From Gemmatimonadales bacterium (GTDB lineage: Bacteria; Gemmatimonadota; Gemmatimonadetes; Gemmatimonadales; GWC2-71-9), in NCBI GenBank assembly GCA_036500345.1, contig DASYCE010000017.1, positions 74,071 to 138,070 of the forward strand: a stretch of DNA of 64,000 bases, in the 5' to 3' direction. Made by a program: the position numbers and the translations under genes. The notes below the pieces were generated by a model. It saw only the letters and a program-made list of their open reading frames with translations. It was not told the DNA's origin and ran no database searches. Positions within the stretch are counted from its first letter, which is position 1, and each line of letters starts with the position of its first letter. Of this stretch, positions 10,001 through 18,024 are shown one piece after another.

Positions 10001-10092
10001 CGATCACTCTGTTCATCGTTCCCACACTCCTCGTCGCGATTCGCGGCAAGGATTACCGCGAGACGCCCGAACACCCAGCAACTAGTGTTTGA
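6997..10092 (+). CDS. RND-type efflux pump, inner-membrane transporter
   Basis: A 1031-residue protein of normal AcrB-family length with 12 expected membrane helices and two large periplasmic loops. In helix 4, the proton-relay pair D395-D396 is present (IGLVIDDAVVITEN), as in hydrophobe/amphiphile (HAE) pumps; the heavy-metal (CzcA) form of this motif is different. The start is GTG, overlapping the adaptor stop by 4 bp. It pumps substrates from periplasm or membrane through the TolC-like channel using proton influx. Substrate is unknown. The 3' end overlaps the convergent beta-propeller gene by 11 bp. Confidence 0.94.
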   Translation: MTEERSLFAALASQRRFVYLVVTLLSLGGIWAGLRLPSAIYPELQFSRVTIVTQGGALGARQTMFSVTRPIEEAVSVVPGVTRVQSRSIRGGSETNVTFAANVDMTVALQQVQARVNQVKTDLPPDLDVQIERLMPSLFPILSYNLEGGDPATLYDIGQYQIRPLFSRVPGVARVEVMSSLQREIEVIADPVLLAAHQLTYDSLAEIIKQSTTPYAVGRMTADYRQYLIVTATEAQSADDIGAIVVAPNLRVRDIATVVPSTEDRTRVIAGDGKPAASITVSRQIGGNSLTIADSIASISRTLKLPPGVHLKPLYDQALLVREAVRSVRDAMLIGAALAVIILLLFLQHGRITAISASSIPLTLTITVLVMSLVGQSFNLMTLGAMAIAIGLVIDDAVVITENIVRHMQLESNASRAEAIHHAVQELIWPVTTSTITTVVVFLPLGLLTGVEGQFFHALSITLTIAVLVSLFLALTLIPLLASQFLVEGHAAEQKPGITARLFGWLSRGVDSLAEWYGRRLNSALRHPWIAIVGAIVLVAGGVLAYRFVGTGFLPEMDEGAFVLDYFTPGGTSLDETDRIVHIAEKILASTPEVEGTSRRTGAELGLFATEVNSGDIIVRLKPQGERDRSADDVIDEVRPKINAAAPKLHIEFVQILSDVVNDLAGNPSPVEIKLFGADLDALESYGRKLQPQLEKVDGVEDLFNGVSEPGAEMSMSIDEAKASQAGLTVGDLSTQVSSALLGAEAGDVRLQDRSIGVRVRAPDSVRYDPLLLAALPIVAGGNRAPLGAFATFKSGETRAELRRENQQQLIDITADISGRSLGGIMRDVKTVLRNNPAPSGIRVEVAGQYASQQRAFRALLAVLALASLSVVAIMVLQFRSFIEPLVILLAAPLSFVGALILLLITGTPLNVASFMGLILLVGLIVKNGIILLDFTHRRLREGASLPEALEEAGKIRLRPILMTTLCTLFGLLPLALALGAGSQLQQPLALAVIGGLALSTPITLFIVPTLLVAIRGKDYRETPEHPATSV

Positions 10093-11146
10093 TCGCGAAG
10101 AACCAGGCGCCGATCATCGGTCCCTGCGGTCCACGACCGCGGCCGCCCGCACCGGCCGGCGGCGGAGTGGCTCCGGCCGGTGGCGGCCCGTACTCCGGTT
10201 GGAAGAGATACGCCATGTGCTTGTCCGGATCGACGGCGATCGTCTTGGCCCCGGGTGTCGTGTTCACCGTTCCGACGACCGTGTACTTGTCCGGCGAATC
10301 CTCATGCACGATCGTCACCGTGCCGTTGCTCGAACCGCGCGCTCCGCGCGCCGGGATATAGATCAGCTTCTGTGATTGATCCCAGCCAAGCGCGTCGACG
10401 CCTTCGCCGTTGGTGATCGTCGCGACAACCTTCCCCGACTTCGCATCAACGACCACCGAGGTGCCGCCGCAACCGGAAAAGATCCGGTCGGTCGTACGGT
10501 CGATCGCGATCCCCGTTGGTCCGTCACACGGCGCGATCGGCCAGATCGCGACCGACTTCATCGCCTTCACATCGACGACCTGAATCTCCGATTTCCCTTC
10601 GAGATTGACGTAGAGCGTCCCTTTGCCATCGCTCGCCGCTCCTTCCGGGCCATTGTCGTCGAGCGGGATCGTGCCGACGATGTCGCCGTTCTTCGCGCCG
10701 AGGACAACGACGGTTCCAGGGCGGCTGTGATTGGTGAGAATGATCCGGTCGAGATAGTCGTCGTACATGATCCCGTCCTGACCGCCCTGCGGAATGTGGA
10801 TCTTCTTGATCGTCGCGAGCGTCTTGAGGTCGAACATCGTGACGGTCGAGTCGCCGCCGTTCGAGATGAAGCCGTGTCCCGACTTCTCCGACAGCGCGAT
10901 CCCGTGCATCCGCGGCGTGTCAGGAATGTCCCCGAGCACCTTGCCGGTCGGGCCGTCGACGACCATGACATGATTGCCCCGCGACACAAAGACGCGGCCG
11001 GTTCCCGCCTCGGCGGTGAGATAGTCGGTCCCGCCCTCGCCGCCGATGTTGGTGCGGTCGATCTTGAACGACTGCGCATGACTCTTCATTGGCAGCAGCG
11101 CCACCACTGCCAGCGAGACGACCGCCCCCGTTTTCCAGCCGATCAT
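10082..11146 (-). CDS. Secreted YVTN/NHL-like beta-propeller protein
   Basis: A 354-residue protein with an N-terminal signal sequence (SLAVVALLPMKSHAQ, cut near residue 25) and repeating blades such as GRVFVSRGNHVMVVDGPTG and LDRIILTNHSRPGTVVVLG, each about 42 residues, which is the pattern of YVTN beta-propellers. The tail is Pro/Gly/Arg-rich. I chose the ATG at 11146 because GGAGG lies 5 bp upstream (11152-11156); an upstream TTG at 11158 would sit inside that ribosome site. Function is not known; such proteins often bind ligands or act in cell-surface complexes. It is convergent with the RND gene. Confidence 0.85.
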   Translation of the reverse strand: MIGWKTGAVVSLAVVALLPMKSHAQSFKIDRTNIGGEGGTDYLTAEAGTGRVFVSRGNHVMVVDGPTGKVLGDIPDTPRMHGIALSEKSGHGFISNGGDSTVTMFDLKTLATIKKIHIPQGGQDGIMYDDYLDRIILTNHSRPGTVVVLGAKNGDIVGTIPLDDNGPEGAASDGKGTLYVNLEGKSEIQVVDVKAMKSVAIWPIAPCDGPTGIAIDRTTDRIFSGCGGTSVVVDAKSGKVVATITNGEGVDALGWDQSQKLIYIPARGARGSSNGTVTIVHEDSPDKYTVVGTVNTTPGAKTIAVDPDKHMAYLFQPEYGPPPAGATPPPAGAGGRGRGPQGPMIGAWFFAIKH

Positions 11147-11234
11147 GACGACCTCCAAATAGGATGAACCCGATGGTACGTGATTGCGCCCGATGCGCCG
11201 GACGTGCAGCCGTCGCGGAACACCAGAATCGACG

Positions 11235-11240
11235 AGTATA
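11235..11240 (-). promoter_or_regulatory. Candidate -10 box of the beta-propeller gene
   Basis: TATACT on the minus strand, about 90 bp ahead of the start codon, in the gap between the kinase-like gene and the beta-propeller gene. No good -35 hexamer is visible at 16-18 bp, so this is a weak call. Confidence 0.3.
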
Positions 11241-11271
11241 CCGGCAAGACCTTACACCGACGTGACAGCTG

Positions 11272-12156
11272 TTACGCCCCCTGAGGGATCCTGGCGAAAA
11301 CGACCGCTCCGCGACACGGATCGATCGCACGCCTCATGACCACCGCGCCGTGGCGTGTTTCCAGCGTGCTCGCCACCGCCTCGTGCAGCGGTCCGTCCGG
11401 CGCAATCAGCCCCCCCGAGAGCGCCACGGGAAGCTTCGCGGCGCCGGCCGACACGGCGAGGGAGACGAGCGCTTCGACCGCCTGATTCCGGATGCTGACC
11501 GCCACGGGGTCGCCGCGATCGGCGCACGCGAGGACCGCCGGCCCGAGTGCAGCGACCTCGGTCGGCGTCGCCGTGGCCGACCACCGTGCCAGCGCCGCCA
11601 TCCCGGCCACCCGGGCGCCGGCGCACATCGCTTCGGCGAGGTGCGTCACGCGGCCAAGGCCGTCATGCATCGCGCCGACGCCTTCAAGCGCCTGCGCTGC
11701 GAGCCAGTACGCCGATCCCTGATCTCCCATCCGCCACCCCAGGCCGCCGACCCGCCGCGTTCCACCCCGCTCGTCGCGTGCGACCGCGATGCTTCCGGTC
11801 CCCGCGATCAGCAAGACGCCTGGGCCTCCCTCGAACGCAGCGGCCCGGGCAAGTTCCGCGTCGGTGGTAACCACCACGCGCCACGCCAGCCGCTGCTGCT
11901 CCAGCGCCGATTGCAGCTCGACGCGCTCGATCTCGCGTCCTGCGCCGGCGGCCCCGACCACCAGCGCGTCCGCTCTGACCGTGCGAGTCTGGAGCAAAAG
12001 CGGACGGGCGAGCTCTGCGAGCGCGGCGGCGAGTGGCGCACCCTCGCCGCTTCGCATCGGGCGGCCGGCACCATGGGCGTGGCCGCGCGACACGTCGCCG
12101 TCGAAGACGCGCACCCGCATCGACGTCCCGCCCAGATCGGCACCGAGAATGATCAT
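11272..12156 (-). CDS. BadF/BadG-type sugar kinase (N-acetylglucosamine/MurNAc kinase-like)
   Basis: A 294-residue ASKHA-fold kinase. The first phosphate loop is at the N-terminus (LGADLGGTSMRVRVFDGD, residues 4-21), the second is LIAGTGSIAVARDE near residue 120, and the late GGL motif is ALSGGLIAPDG. This pattern matches the BadF/BadG/N-acetylglucosamine kinase family, which includes NagK and the MurNAc/GlcNAc kinase MurK. The ATG at 12156 is chosen because the ATP-binding strand begins right after it. It follows the symporter gene by 13 bp, so imported sugar may be its substrate; together with NagZ, NamZ and AmiE nearby this suggests amino-sugar salvage (inference). Confidence 0.82.
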   Translation of the reverse strand: MIILGADLGGTSMRVRVFDGDVSRGHAHGAGRPMRSGEGAPLAAALAELARPLLLQTRTVRADALVVGAAGAGREIERVELQSALEQQRLAWRVVVTTDAELARAAAFEGGPGVLLIAGTGSIAVARDERGGTRRVGGLGWRMGDQGSAYWLAAQALEGVGAMHDGLGRVTHLAEAMCAGARVAGMAALARWSATATPTEVAALGPAVLACADRGDPVAVSIRNQAVEALVSLAVSAGAAKLPVALSGGLIAPDGPLHEAVASTLETRHGAVVMRRAIDPCRGAVVFARIPQGA

Positions 12157-12169
12157 TCGTGGGCCGCCG

Positions 12170-13648
12170 TCACGAAGCAGTCCGCTGCCGCGGCAACGCG
12201 ACACTCGATGCACCGGCGGCGAGCAACGTCAGCACCATCCCCATCGGCACGTACCATGGGAACGACAACCTCCCGAGCGGTGCCAGCCAGGTGATCCCCG
12301 CAGCGGCGAGCCGCGCCGCAAAGATCGTCACCAGCATCACCGCCATCGCAATCGATGTTCCGGCGATCACGTCTCGCCCTTCGAATCGTCTCCCCGCGCC
12401 GCTCAGAATGTACGCTCCGAGCAGCGCGCCATACGTCACCGAGGCGATCGACAGTGCGAGGACCACCACCGGCGTGTTCGTATCGGCGGTCCAGCGGTTG
12501 ACGCCGATGGCTGCGACGATGAGCGCGGTCCCCCAGACGAACGACACGATGCGGCCCACGCGCAGGAGTTTGTCGGGATCCCGCTCCCCGGTCCACGACG
12601 CGTACTGATCGTAAGTCAGCGACGACGCCAGAGCGCTGATGGCCGACGAATGCGACCCCATCGCAGCAGCAAGAATTCCCGCGATCACGAGCCCGGAGAG
12701 TCCGACCGGCAAGTGATGGAGCACGAATTCGGCGAAGAGCTTGTCCGGTCCGACGCCGACCGGTGCGTTCCCCGACGCCCAGAGCGCCACACCAACCAGG
12801 AGGAAGAGGAGAAACTGGCCGATCACGAGGACGCCCGATCCGATAATGGCCACCCGCGCGTCTCGCAGCGATTTCGTCGCGAGGAGGCGCTGCACGATCA
12901 GGTGGTCGGTGCCGTGCGATGCCGCCGACAGGAGCGCGCCGCCGAGCACGCCGCCGAGGAAGGTGTACGGTGCGGTGAGCGAGAGATGAAAGTCGAAGAC
13001 CCGCAGCTTGCCCGCGGCACTTGCCAGCGACCAGGCGTGCGCCGGGCCCCCGGCGAGATGCGTGGCGATCATCAGCGAGGCGATGCCGCCCGCAACGTAG
13101 ACGCACAACTGGATCACGTCGGCCCAGATCACCGCCTTGATCCCGCCGATCCAGGTATAGAGCAGCGTGATCGCCCCCATCGCGAGGATCGACGCCGGGA
13201 TGCTCCATCCGGTCAGGAGCGCGAGCGGAATCGCGCCGGCAAAGACCCGCACGCCGTCCGCCAGGAAGCGCGTCACCAGGAAGACCAGCGAGAGCATCCG
13301 TCGCGTCGGAGCGCCGAAGCGAGTTTCCAGCCGCGCGTACGCGGTCTCCTGCTCGCCGCGGAAGTACCCCGGGAGGAGCCAGAGTGCGATGCCGATCCGG
13401 CCGAAGAGATACCCGATCGGCAGCTGGAGGAAGGTGAGGTCGCTCGTGGCACCGATCGCCGGCACCGAGATTACCGTCAGCGCCGACGTCTCGGTGGCGA
13501 CGATCGACAGCATCACGCTCCACGCAGGGAGATTGCGTGCTCCGAGGAAATAGTCGGTCGCCGATCGCTGGCCCCGCGCCATCCGGAGCCCGACGCCGAG
13601 CGTGATGACGAAATAGACGACGATGACCGCGAGATCGATCGGGTTCAG
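12170..13648 (-). CDS. Sodium:solute symporter (SSS family), probable CTG start
   Basis: A membrane protein of about 492 residues with the SSS signature around helix 1-2 (GQRSATDYFLGARNLPAW) and many membrane segments. The first ATG in frame (13582) would remove helix 1, yet the 21 codons before it encode NPIDLAVIVVYFVITLGVGL, the standard SSS first helix. Between the upstream in-frame TAA (about 13701) and 13582 there is no ATG, GTG or TTG; a CTG at 13648 has GGAG 5 bp upstream. I therefore place the start there. It lies 13 bp before the kinase gene. Related carriers move sialic acid, sugars or similar solutes with Na+. Confidence 0.82.
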   Translation of the reverse strand: MNPIDLAVIVVYFVITLGVGLRMARGQRSATDYFLGARNLPAWSVMLSIVATETSALTVISVPAIGATSDLTFLQLPIGYLFGRIGIALWLLPGYFRGEQETAYARLETRFGAPTRRMLSLVFLVTRFLADGVRVFAGAIPLALLTGWSIPASILAMGAITLLYTWIGGIKAVIWADVIQLCVYVAGGIASLMIATHLAGGPAHAWSLASAAGKLRVFDFHLSLTAPYTFLGGVLGGALLSAASHGTDHLIVQRLLATKSLRDARVAIIGSGVLVIGQFLLFLLVGVALWASGNAPVGVGPDKLFAEFVLHHLPVGLSGLVIAGILAAAMGSHSSAISALASSLTYDQYASWTGERDPDKLLRVGRIVSFVWGTALIVAAIGVNRWTADTNTPVVVLALSIASVTYGALLGAYILSGAGRRFEGRDVIAGTSIAMAVMLVTIFAARLAAAGITWLAPLGRLSFPWYVPMGMVLTLLAAGASSVALPRQRTAS

Positions 13649-13701
13649 TGCTGCTCCACGTCGTTCGGGGGGGCATTCGCCCGCGGGACCGGGAGAAGGG
13701 C

Positions 13702-13711
13702 ATTATATACT
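13702..13711. promoter_or_regulatory. Overlapping divergent -10 boxes (symporter / AIM24)
   Basis: TATAAT on the minus strand (13702-13707) and TATACT on the plus strand (13706-13711) overlap by two bases. The first would drive the symporter-kinase pair, the second the AIM24 gene. Clear -35 hexamers are missing on both sides, which is also true of other likely promoters in the window. Confidence 0.45.
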
Positions 13712-13733
13712 GGTCAACCCTCATGCCGGAGCA

Positions 13734-14501
13734 ATGATGGAGCGGCCGTACCTGCTGGCCACCAGCAAGACCGAGCAGATCCACGCCGGTATCACCTATC
13801 ATCTCGATGGCGAGCTCGTCCCCGCGCTCACGGTCGAGCTCGACGCCGGACAGTCGATCTTCTTCGAGCACCACATCCTCCTCTGGAAGCATCCCGCGCT
13901 GCAGATCACGGTGCGGCCGATGAAGGGGGCGCTCAAGCGGATGATCGCCGGGATGCAGATCTTCATCACCGAAGCGACCGGGCCCGGGCAGATCGCCTTC
14001 TCGCGCGACGGCGTCGGTCACATCGCCGCCATTCACATGGGGAGCGGCAGCGAAGTGCACGTCCGCGAACATCAGTTTCTCGCCGCGACCGGCAACGTCG
14101 ACTACACCTTCGAGCGGGTGAAGGGGATCGCCAACATGCTCGTCGGCGGCACCGGCTTCTTCATCGACAAATTCCATCTCACGCGCGGCGAGGGAATCCT
14201 CTGGCTGCACGGGTACGGCAACATTTTCGAGAAGAATCTTGAGCCGGGGGAGGCGATCGATGTTGAACCAGGTGGCTGGCTCTACAAGGATCCGAGCGTG
14301 CGGATGGAAACGGTGATGCAGCGGCTCTCGACCGGCCTCCTCGCCGGCGCGAATATCGTGATGAACCGGTTCACCGGTCCCGGTCGCGTGGCGCTGCAAT
14401 CGATGTACGTGCATTACGGCGAAGGCGGCGGTGACTCCTCCCCAAACGTCGGGCTCGCCGGACTCGCCGGCGGGATCATCGGCGCATTGAGTCGCGACTG
14501 A
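13734..14501 (+). CDS. AIM24 / TIGR00266-like protein
   Basis: A 255-residue soluble protein with no signal peptide or membrane span. It carries the AIM24 pattern of repeated beta-strands with glycine-rich turns, for example HIAAIHMGSGSEVHVREHQF and GTGFFIDKFHLTRGEG, and ends with a Gly/Ala-rich tail. Bacterial members form beta-prism-like trimers; their biochemical role is unclear, though the yeast member is mitochondrial. There are two adjacent ATG codons (13734 and 13737); GGAG at 13727-13730 fits the second slightly better. It faces away from the symporter gene and shares a short divergent promoter region. Confidence 0.85.
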   Translation: MMERPYLLATSKTEQIHAGITYHLDGELVPALTVELDAGQSIFFEHHILLWKHPALQITVRPMKGALKRMIAGMQIFITEATGPGQIAFSRDGVGHIAAIHMGSGSEVHVREHQFLAATGNVDYTFERVKGIANMLVGGTGFFIDKFHLTRGEGILWLHGYGNIFEKNLEPGEAIDVEPGGWLYKDPSVRMETVMQRLSTGLLAGANIVMNRFTGPGRVALQSMYVHYGEGGGDSSPNVGLAGLAGGIIGALSRD

Positions 14502-14526
14502 TTCGACCGCCAGGGGGAAAACCAAA

Positions 14527-14552
14527 GGGGAGCTCGACAGAGCTCCCCTTTT
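14527..14552. terminator. Bidirectional intrinsic terminator between AIM24 and erpA-like genes
   Basis: A perfect 9-bp stem GGGGAGCTC / GAGCTCCCC with loop GACA is followed by TTTT and preceded by AAA, so it can end transcripts from both convergent genes. Confidence 0.88.
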
Positions 14553-14577
14553 CCTTCGTGTCACCGATTCTCAGCGG

Positions 14578-14952
14578 TCAGGCGGTGAAGCTGCTCCCGC
14601 ACCCGCAGCCACCGGTCGCATTGGGATTGCTGAAGGTAAATCCGCTCCCTTGCATCGCCGTGACGTAATCGATCGTCACGCCCGCGAGATACTGCGCCGA
14701 GAACGCGTCGACGAAGACTCGCACCCCGTTGAGCTCCGCCGTCATGTCGTCGTCGGCGCTCTTGTCCTCGATGTTGAGCGAGTACTTGAACCCCGAACAG
14801 CCGCCCGGGAGTACCGAAATCCTGAGGCCACCGGTTTCGGCGGGGACCTTTTCGGCAACGATGAACTTCTGCACCTCGGCCGCGGCGGCGTCGGTCAAGT
14901 TCAGGACGAAGCCATCGGGAAGCGCCTGGACGGTCAGTGCCGTGTCACTCAT
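14578..14952 (-). CDS. A-type iron-sulfur carrier (ErpA/IscA family)
   Basis: A 124-residue protein of normal HesB/IscA length. The three conserved cysteines are C52 (in LPGGCSGFKYS) and C116 and C118 (GGCGCGSSF), which hold an Fe-S cluster for delivery to target apo-proteins. The ATG at 14952 is picked because GGAG lies 6 bp upstream; the adjacent ATG at 14955 would leave only 3 bp. It is a single-gene unit with its own promoter and a shared downstream terminator. ErpA rather than IscA cannot be decided from sequence alone. Confidence 0.93.
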   Translation of the reverse strand: MSDTALTVQALPDGFVLNLTDAAAAEVQKFIVAEKVPAETGGLRISVLPGGCSGFKYSLNIEDKSADDDMTAELNGVRVFVDAFSAQYLAGVTIDYVTAMQGSGFTFSNPNATGGCGCGSSFTA

Positions 14953-14981
14953 CATCAACTCCCACAAGGAGATACCCAAGC

Positions 14982-15011
14982 AAGATAGGCCGGACCCACA
15001 ACCACGGTCAA
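14982..15011 (-). promoter_or_regulatory. Promoter of the erpA-like gene
   Basis: On the minus strand TTGACC (plus 15006-15011) and TATCTT (plus 14982-14987) are separated by 18 bp, about 30 bp ahead of the start codon. This is the best sigma-70-like match on this side of the window. Confidence 0.6.
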
Positions 15012-15061
15012 TCTGCGAACGCCTCCGGAGGCGCCGCTGTTCCCGGGCGCGGAACGGCCAC

Positions 15062-16261
15062 CTATCGCGGCTGGATATCGGGAAAGAGCGATCGCATCAC
15101 CGCATCGGCCACCACTCCACGAATCTGGCCGAATTTCGGCGTATTCCGCGTCGGATTCACCCGATTGGTCAGCAGGACGATCACGACCTGGTGCTCCGGG
15201 TCGATCCAGATCGACGTCCCGGTGAACCCGGTGTGGCCGAAGCTCCGCGCCGACATGTAGTGACCAGCCGACGAAATCCCCGAGGGCGTGTCCCACCCGA
15301 TCGCCCGGGACGATCCCGCTGGCTGGTTCTGCCGGACCGTCCAGCTGGCAAACTCCGCCGGCGGCTGCAGCGTGCCCGTGACATGCTCGCCGAGGGAGCC
15401 GGCCAGCGCCCACTCACCAAAGCGCAGCGCGTCGTCGGCGTCGCTGAAGAGTCCGGCGTGACCGGAGACTCCGTCGAGCCACCAGGCGTTCTCGTCATGC
15501 ACCGTTCCGCGAAGCGCCGAGTCGCCGCGAAATGGCAACTTCTCGATCTCGGTCGGCGCGATGTTGTCGCGCCACGCTCCCGGCGGGAGAAATCGCATCC
15601 GCGGCAGTCCCAGCGGACCGGTCACCCGCTCGGCGAAGAGCCGGTCGAGCCGTTCGTGATACACCGACTCGAGAATGGCCGCGAGCGTGATCGCGCTGAG
15701 ATCGGAGTAGACGTATCTCGCTCCCGGTACCGTATCGAGGTTTGCCGCGAGCGCCCGCGCGATCGCTCCATCTCGGCCGCGCGGACCCATCCAGAGCGGT
15801 GGGACAGGGTCCGCGGGAAACCCGGCATCGTGCAGCAGCAGATTGCGCACTGTGACGGCGCGCTTCTCTCCCTTTCCCAGTGCGAATGCAGGGAGGTAGT
15901 GCACCACTGGCGAATCAAGCGCGATGCGATGCTCTTCGACTGCCATCATTGCCAGCGTCGTGGTCGCGATCACCTTGGTCAGCGATGCCATGTCGTACAG
16001 GGTGCGTCCATCCGGCGGACGTGGGTCATCCACTCCGAGCTGCCCGATCGCGTGCTCGAAATGCGCGCCGCGATACGACACGGCGAGCACCGCTCCCGGC
16101 GCCGCACCCGCGGCAATCGCCGAATCGAGCGTCCGGGCCGCCGGCTCGAGCTCGGCCGCGAGCGACGCGCTGACCGGAATCGGATCGGTTCGGGGAAGCG
16201 GGGTCGCGCGGCCACACGCACCGGCCGCCAGCACCAGCGGCAGCAGGCGGTTTCGGGTCAC
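15062..16261 (-). CDS. Serine hydrolase of the beta-lactamase/AmiE class
   Basis: A 399-residue protein with an N-terminal secretion signal ending near C16 (LAAGAC; a weak lipobox). The nucleophile motif SxxK is S93-L-T-K96, a Y-S-D motif follows (YVYSDLSAI), and HTG is in FGHTGFTGTSIW: the class C beta-lactamase fold. The start is GTG at 16261, overlapping the NagZ stop by 4 bp. In Bacillus subtilis the amidase AmiE, of this same family, lies beside NagZ and NamZ and cleaves the peptide from MurNAc. The same three-gene company here makes an AmiE-like role the best guess, but esterase or beta-lactamase activity cannot be excluded. Confidence 0.85.
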   Translation of the reverse strand: MTRNRLLPLVLAAGACGRATPLPRTDPIPVSASLAAELEPAARTLDSAIAAGAAPGAVLAVSYRGAHFEHAIGQLGVDDPRPPDGRTLYDMASLTKVIATTTLAMMAVEEHRIALDSPVVHYLPAFALGKGEKRAVTVRNLLLHDAGFPADPVPPLWMGPRGRDGAIARALAANLDTVPGARYVYSDLSAITLAAILESVYHERLDRLFAERVTGPLGLPRMRFLPPGAWRDNIAPTEIEKLPFRGDSALRGTVHDENAWWLDGVSGHAGLFSDADDALRFGEWALAGSLGEHVTGTLQPPAEFASWTVRQNQPAGSSRAIGWDTPSGISSAGHYMSARSFGHTGFTGTSIWIDPEHQVVIVLLTNRVNPTRNTPKFGQIRGVVADAVMRSLFPDIQPR

Positions 16262-18024
16262 GGCGCGCCGCGCTGCACGCCGGTACCGATCGGCCACGAC
16301 GGCGGGATCACGATCGGCGATTTTCCGCTGATCGGTGCCTGTCCGGTGAGCGCGCGTGCGACCGCCATTTCGCTGGTCGGGTTCGCGGTCCACGCCAGCA
16401 GGTACGCCTGCACCGCCGGGACCTGCGAGATCAGGTACGGTGACCCGAACGAAATCAGCAGCGTCGGATGATGCGCGGCGATGGTGTCGATCGTCTGCGC
16501 TGCACCCTCGGGAAGCGCGATCGTCCCCTTGCCCGATGTGACCTTGACCGCCGCGGCGATGACCACCGTGGTCGATTGATTCACCAGGCGGAGCACCGAA
16601 TCGCGCGTCGCCGAGTCGGCGAGGAGCGGCAGCGTGACGCCGCGGACAGTGAAGCCCTTGCGTCGCAACTCGGTCGTCAGTGTTGCGCCGAGGGCGACAC
16701 CGTTGTCCGCCATGCTCACGAGGCAGATCGATTGCGCGGCGCCGCGCATCGCATCCACCATCCCGAGCGAATCCTTGAGCAATGTGATTGACCGCTGCGT
16801 CACTGCTTCGCCCGTGGCGCGGAATTCGGCCCGGTCAACGACTGACGAGACATGGTTGAGATCGACCTCGCGCTGTTCGAAGAGCCCGAGGCGCGCCTTC
16901 ATTTCGAGCACCCGGCGCGCCGATTCATTGATCCGGCTCATCGGGATCCGTCCGCTGTTGACCGCACGTTCCATCGAGCTGATCGCGCGGCCCACGTCGG
17001 ACGGCATCAGCAGCAGATCGGAGCCGGCGAGGAAGGCGAGGACCGGCGCTTCATCGGCGCCGACTTCCTTCACGATCGCCCCCATGTTGAGCGCGTCGGT
17101 GGTGACGAGGCCGTTGAAGTGCAGCGAGTCGCGGAGAATTCCGGTGAGGATCGGCGGCGCGAGCGTCCCCGGTCGATGCTCGCCGGGGTCGAGCGCGGGG
17201 AGCGCGATGTGCGCCGACATCACCGCGTCGACGCCAGCCGCGATCGCCGCGCGGAACGGCACCAGCTCCAGTGTGTCGAACCGCGTCCACCCGGCGGTGA
17301 TCGTCGGGAGGGAGAGATGCGAATCGGTCTCGGTGTCGCCATGCCCGGGGAAATGCTTGGCGGTGGCGAACATGCCGTTGTCGCGGATCCCGCGGATCGT
17401 CGCGGCGACAAAGCGGGCGACCATCTTCGGGTCGCCGCCGAACGATCGCGTGTTGATGATCGGATTGTCGGGATTGCTGTTGACGTCGGCCACCGGCGCG
17501 AACGCCACGTGAATCCCAACCGCACGCCCCTCCAGGGCGGTGATCCGCCCCATCTGATACGCGTCGTCCTCCCGGCCGCCGGCACCGACGCCCATCTGGG
17601 TCGGGAACGGCGTCCCGCCCACGAACCGGAGCGTCGTCCCCCCTTCGAGATCGCTTGCGACCAGGAGGGGGAGTGGCGCGGCGCGCTGCAAGGCATTCAA
17701 CTTCGCTGCAATCTCGGTGGGCGATCCGACCGACATGATGGTCCCGCCCACGTGCAGCGAGTCGACCCACATGAGCGCCTGCTTCATCTCGGCACCGTCG
17801 ATCGGCTCGTAGGTGCCGGTGATCCACGGCATCACCAGCTGGGCGATCTTGTCGCGCAGCGGGAGTGAGTCGAGCAGATGCTGGACGCGCGCTTCGTCCG
17901 TGGGCGATGCGGCGGCACGCAGGACCGGACTCGGCACGGCCGGTGCCGGAGCGACGGCGGGTGCCGGGTGCCCGCACGATACGATCAGCGACGCCAGCCC
18001 AATGAGGATGAGAGATCGATGCAT
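16258..18024 (-). CDS. nagZ: Glycoside hydrolase family 3 beta-N-acetylglucosaminidase, NagZ-type lipoprotein
   Basis: A 588-residue exported lipoprotein (lipobox IVSC, C17). The GH3 barrel carries the NagZ signature KHFPGHGDTETDSH starting at K223, which supplies the His-Asp general acid pair, and the nucleophile Asp in VTTDALNMGAI. A C-terminal GH3 domain follows (about 400-588), as in B. subtilis NagZ (YbbD) but not in the short E. coli enzyme. It should remove GlcNAc from peptidoglycan fragments outside the cytoplasm. Its ATG at 18024 abuts the start codon of the divergent namZ. The serine hydrolase behind it overlaps by 4 bp, so the two are co-translated. Confidence 0.93.
   Translation of the reverse strand: MHRSLILIGLASLIVSCGHPAPAVAPAPAVPSPVLRAAASPTDEARVQHLLDSLPLRDKIAQLVMPWITGTYEPIDGAEMKQALMWVDSLHVGGTIMSVGSPTEIAAKLNALQRAAPLPLLVASDLEGGTTLRFVGGTPFPTQMGVGAGGREDDAYQMGRITALEGRAVGIHVAFAPVADVNSNPDNPIINTRSFGGDPKMVARFVAATIRGIRDNGMFATAKHFPGHGDTETDSHLSLPTITAGWTRFDTLELVPFRAAIAAGVDAVMSAHIALPALDPGEHRPGTLAPPILTGILRDSLHFNGLVTTDALNMGAIVKEVGADEAPVLAFLAGSDLLLMPSDVGRAISSMERAVNSGRIPMSRINESARRVLEMKARLGLFEQREVDLNHVSSVVDRAEFRATGEAVTQRSITLLKDSLGMVDAMRGAAQSICLVSMADNGVALGATLTTELRRKGFTVRGVTLPLLADSATRDSVLRLVNQSTTVVIAAAVKVTSGKGTIALPEGAAQTIDTIAAHHPTLLISFGSPYLISQVPAVQAYLLAWTANPTSEMAVARALTGQAPISGKSPIVIPPSWPIGTGVQRGAP

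Noticed and set aside
13702-13717. TTGACC next to TATAAT as a full promoter for the symporter
   Set aside because: Only a few bases lie between them; sigma-70 needs about 17. The -10 alone was kept.
15062-16261. True class C beta-lactamase (antibiotic resistance)
   Set aside because: The fold fits, but the company of NagZ and NamZ makes an AmiE-type wall amidase more likely; resistance cannot be claimed.
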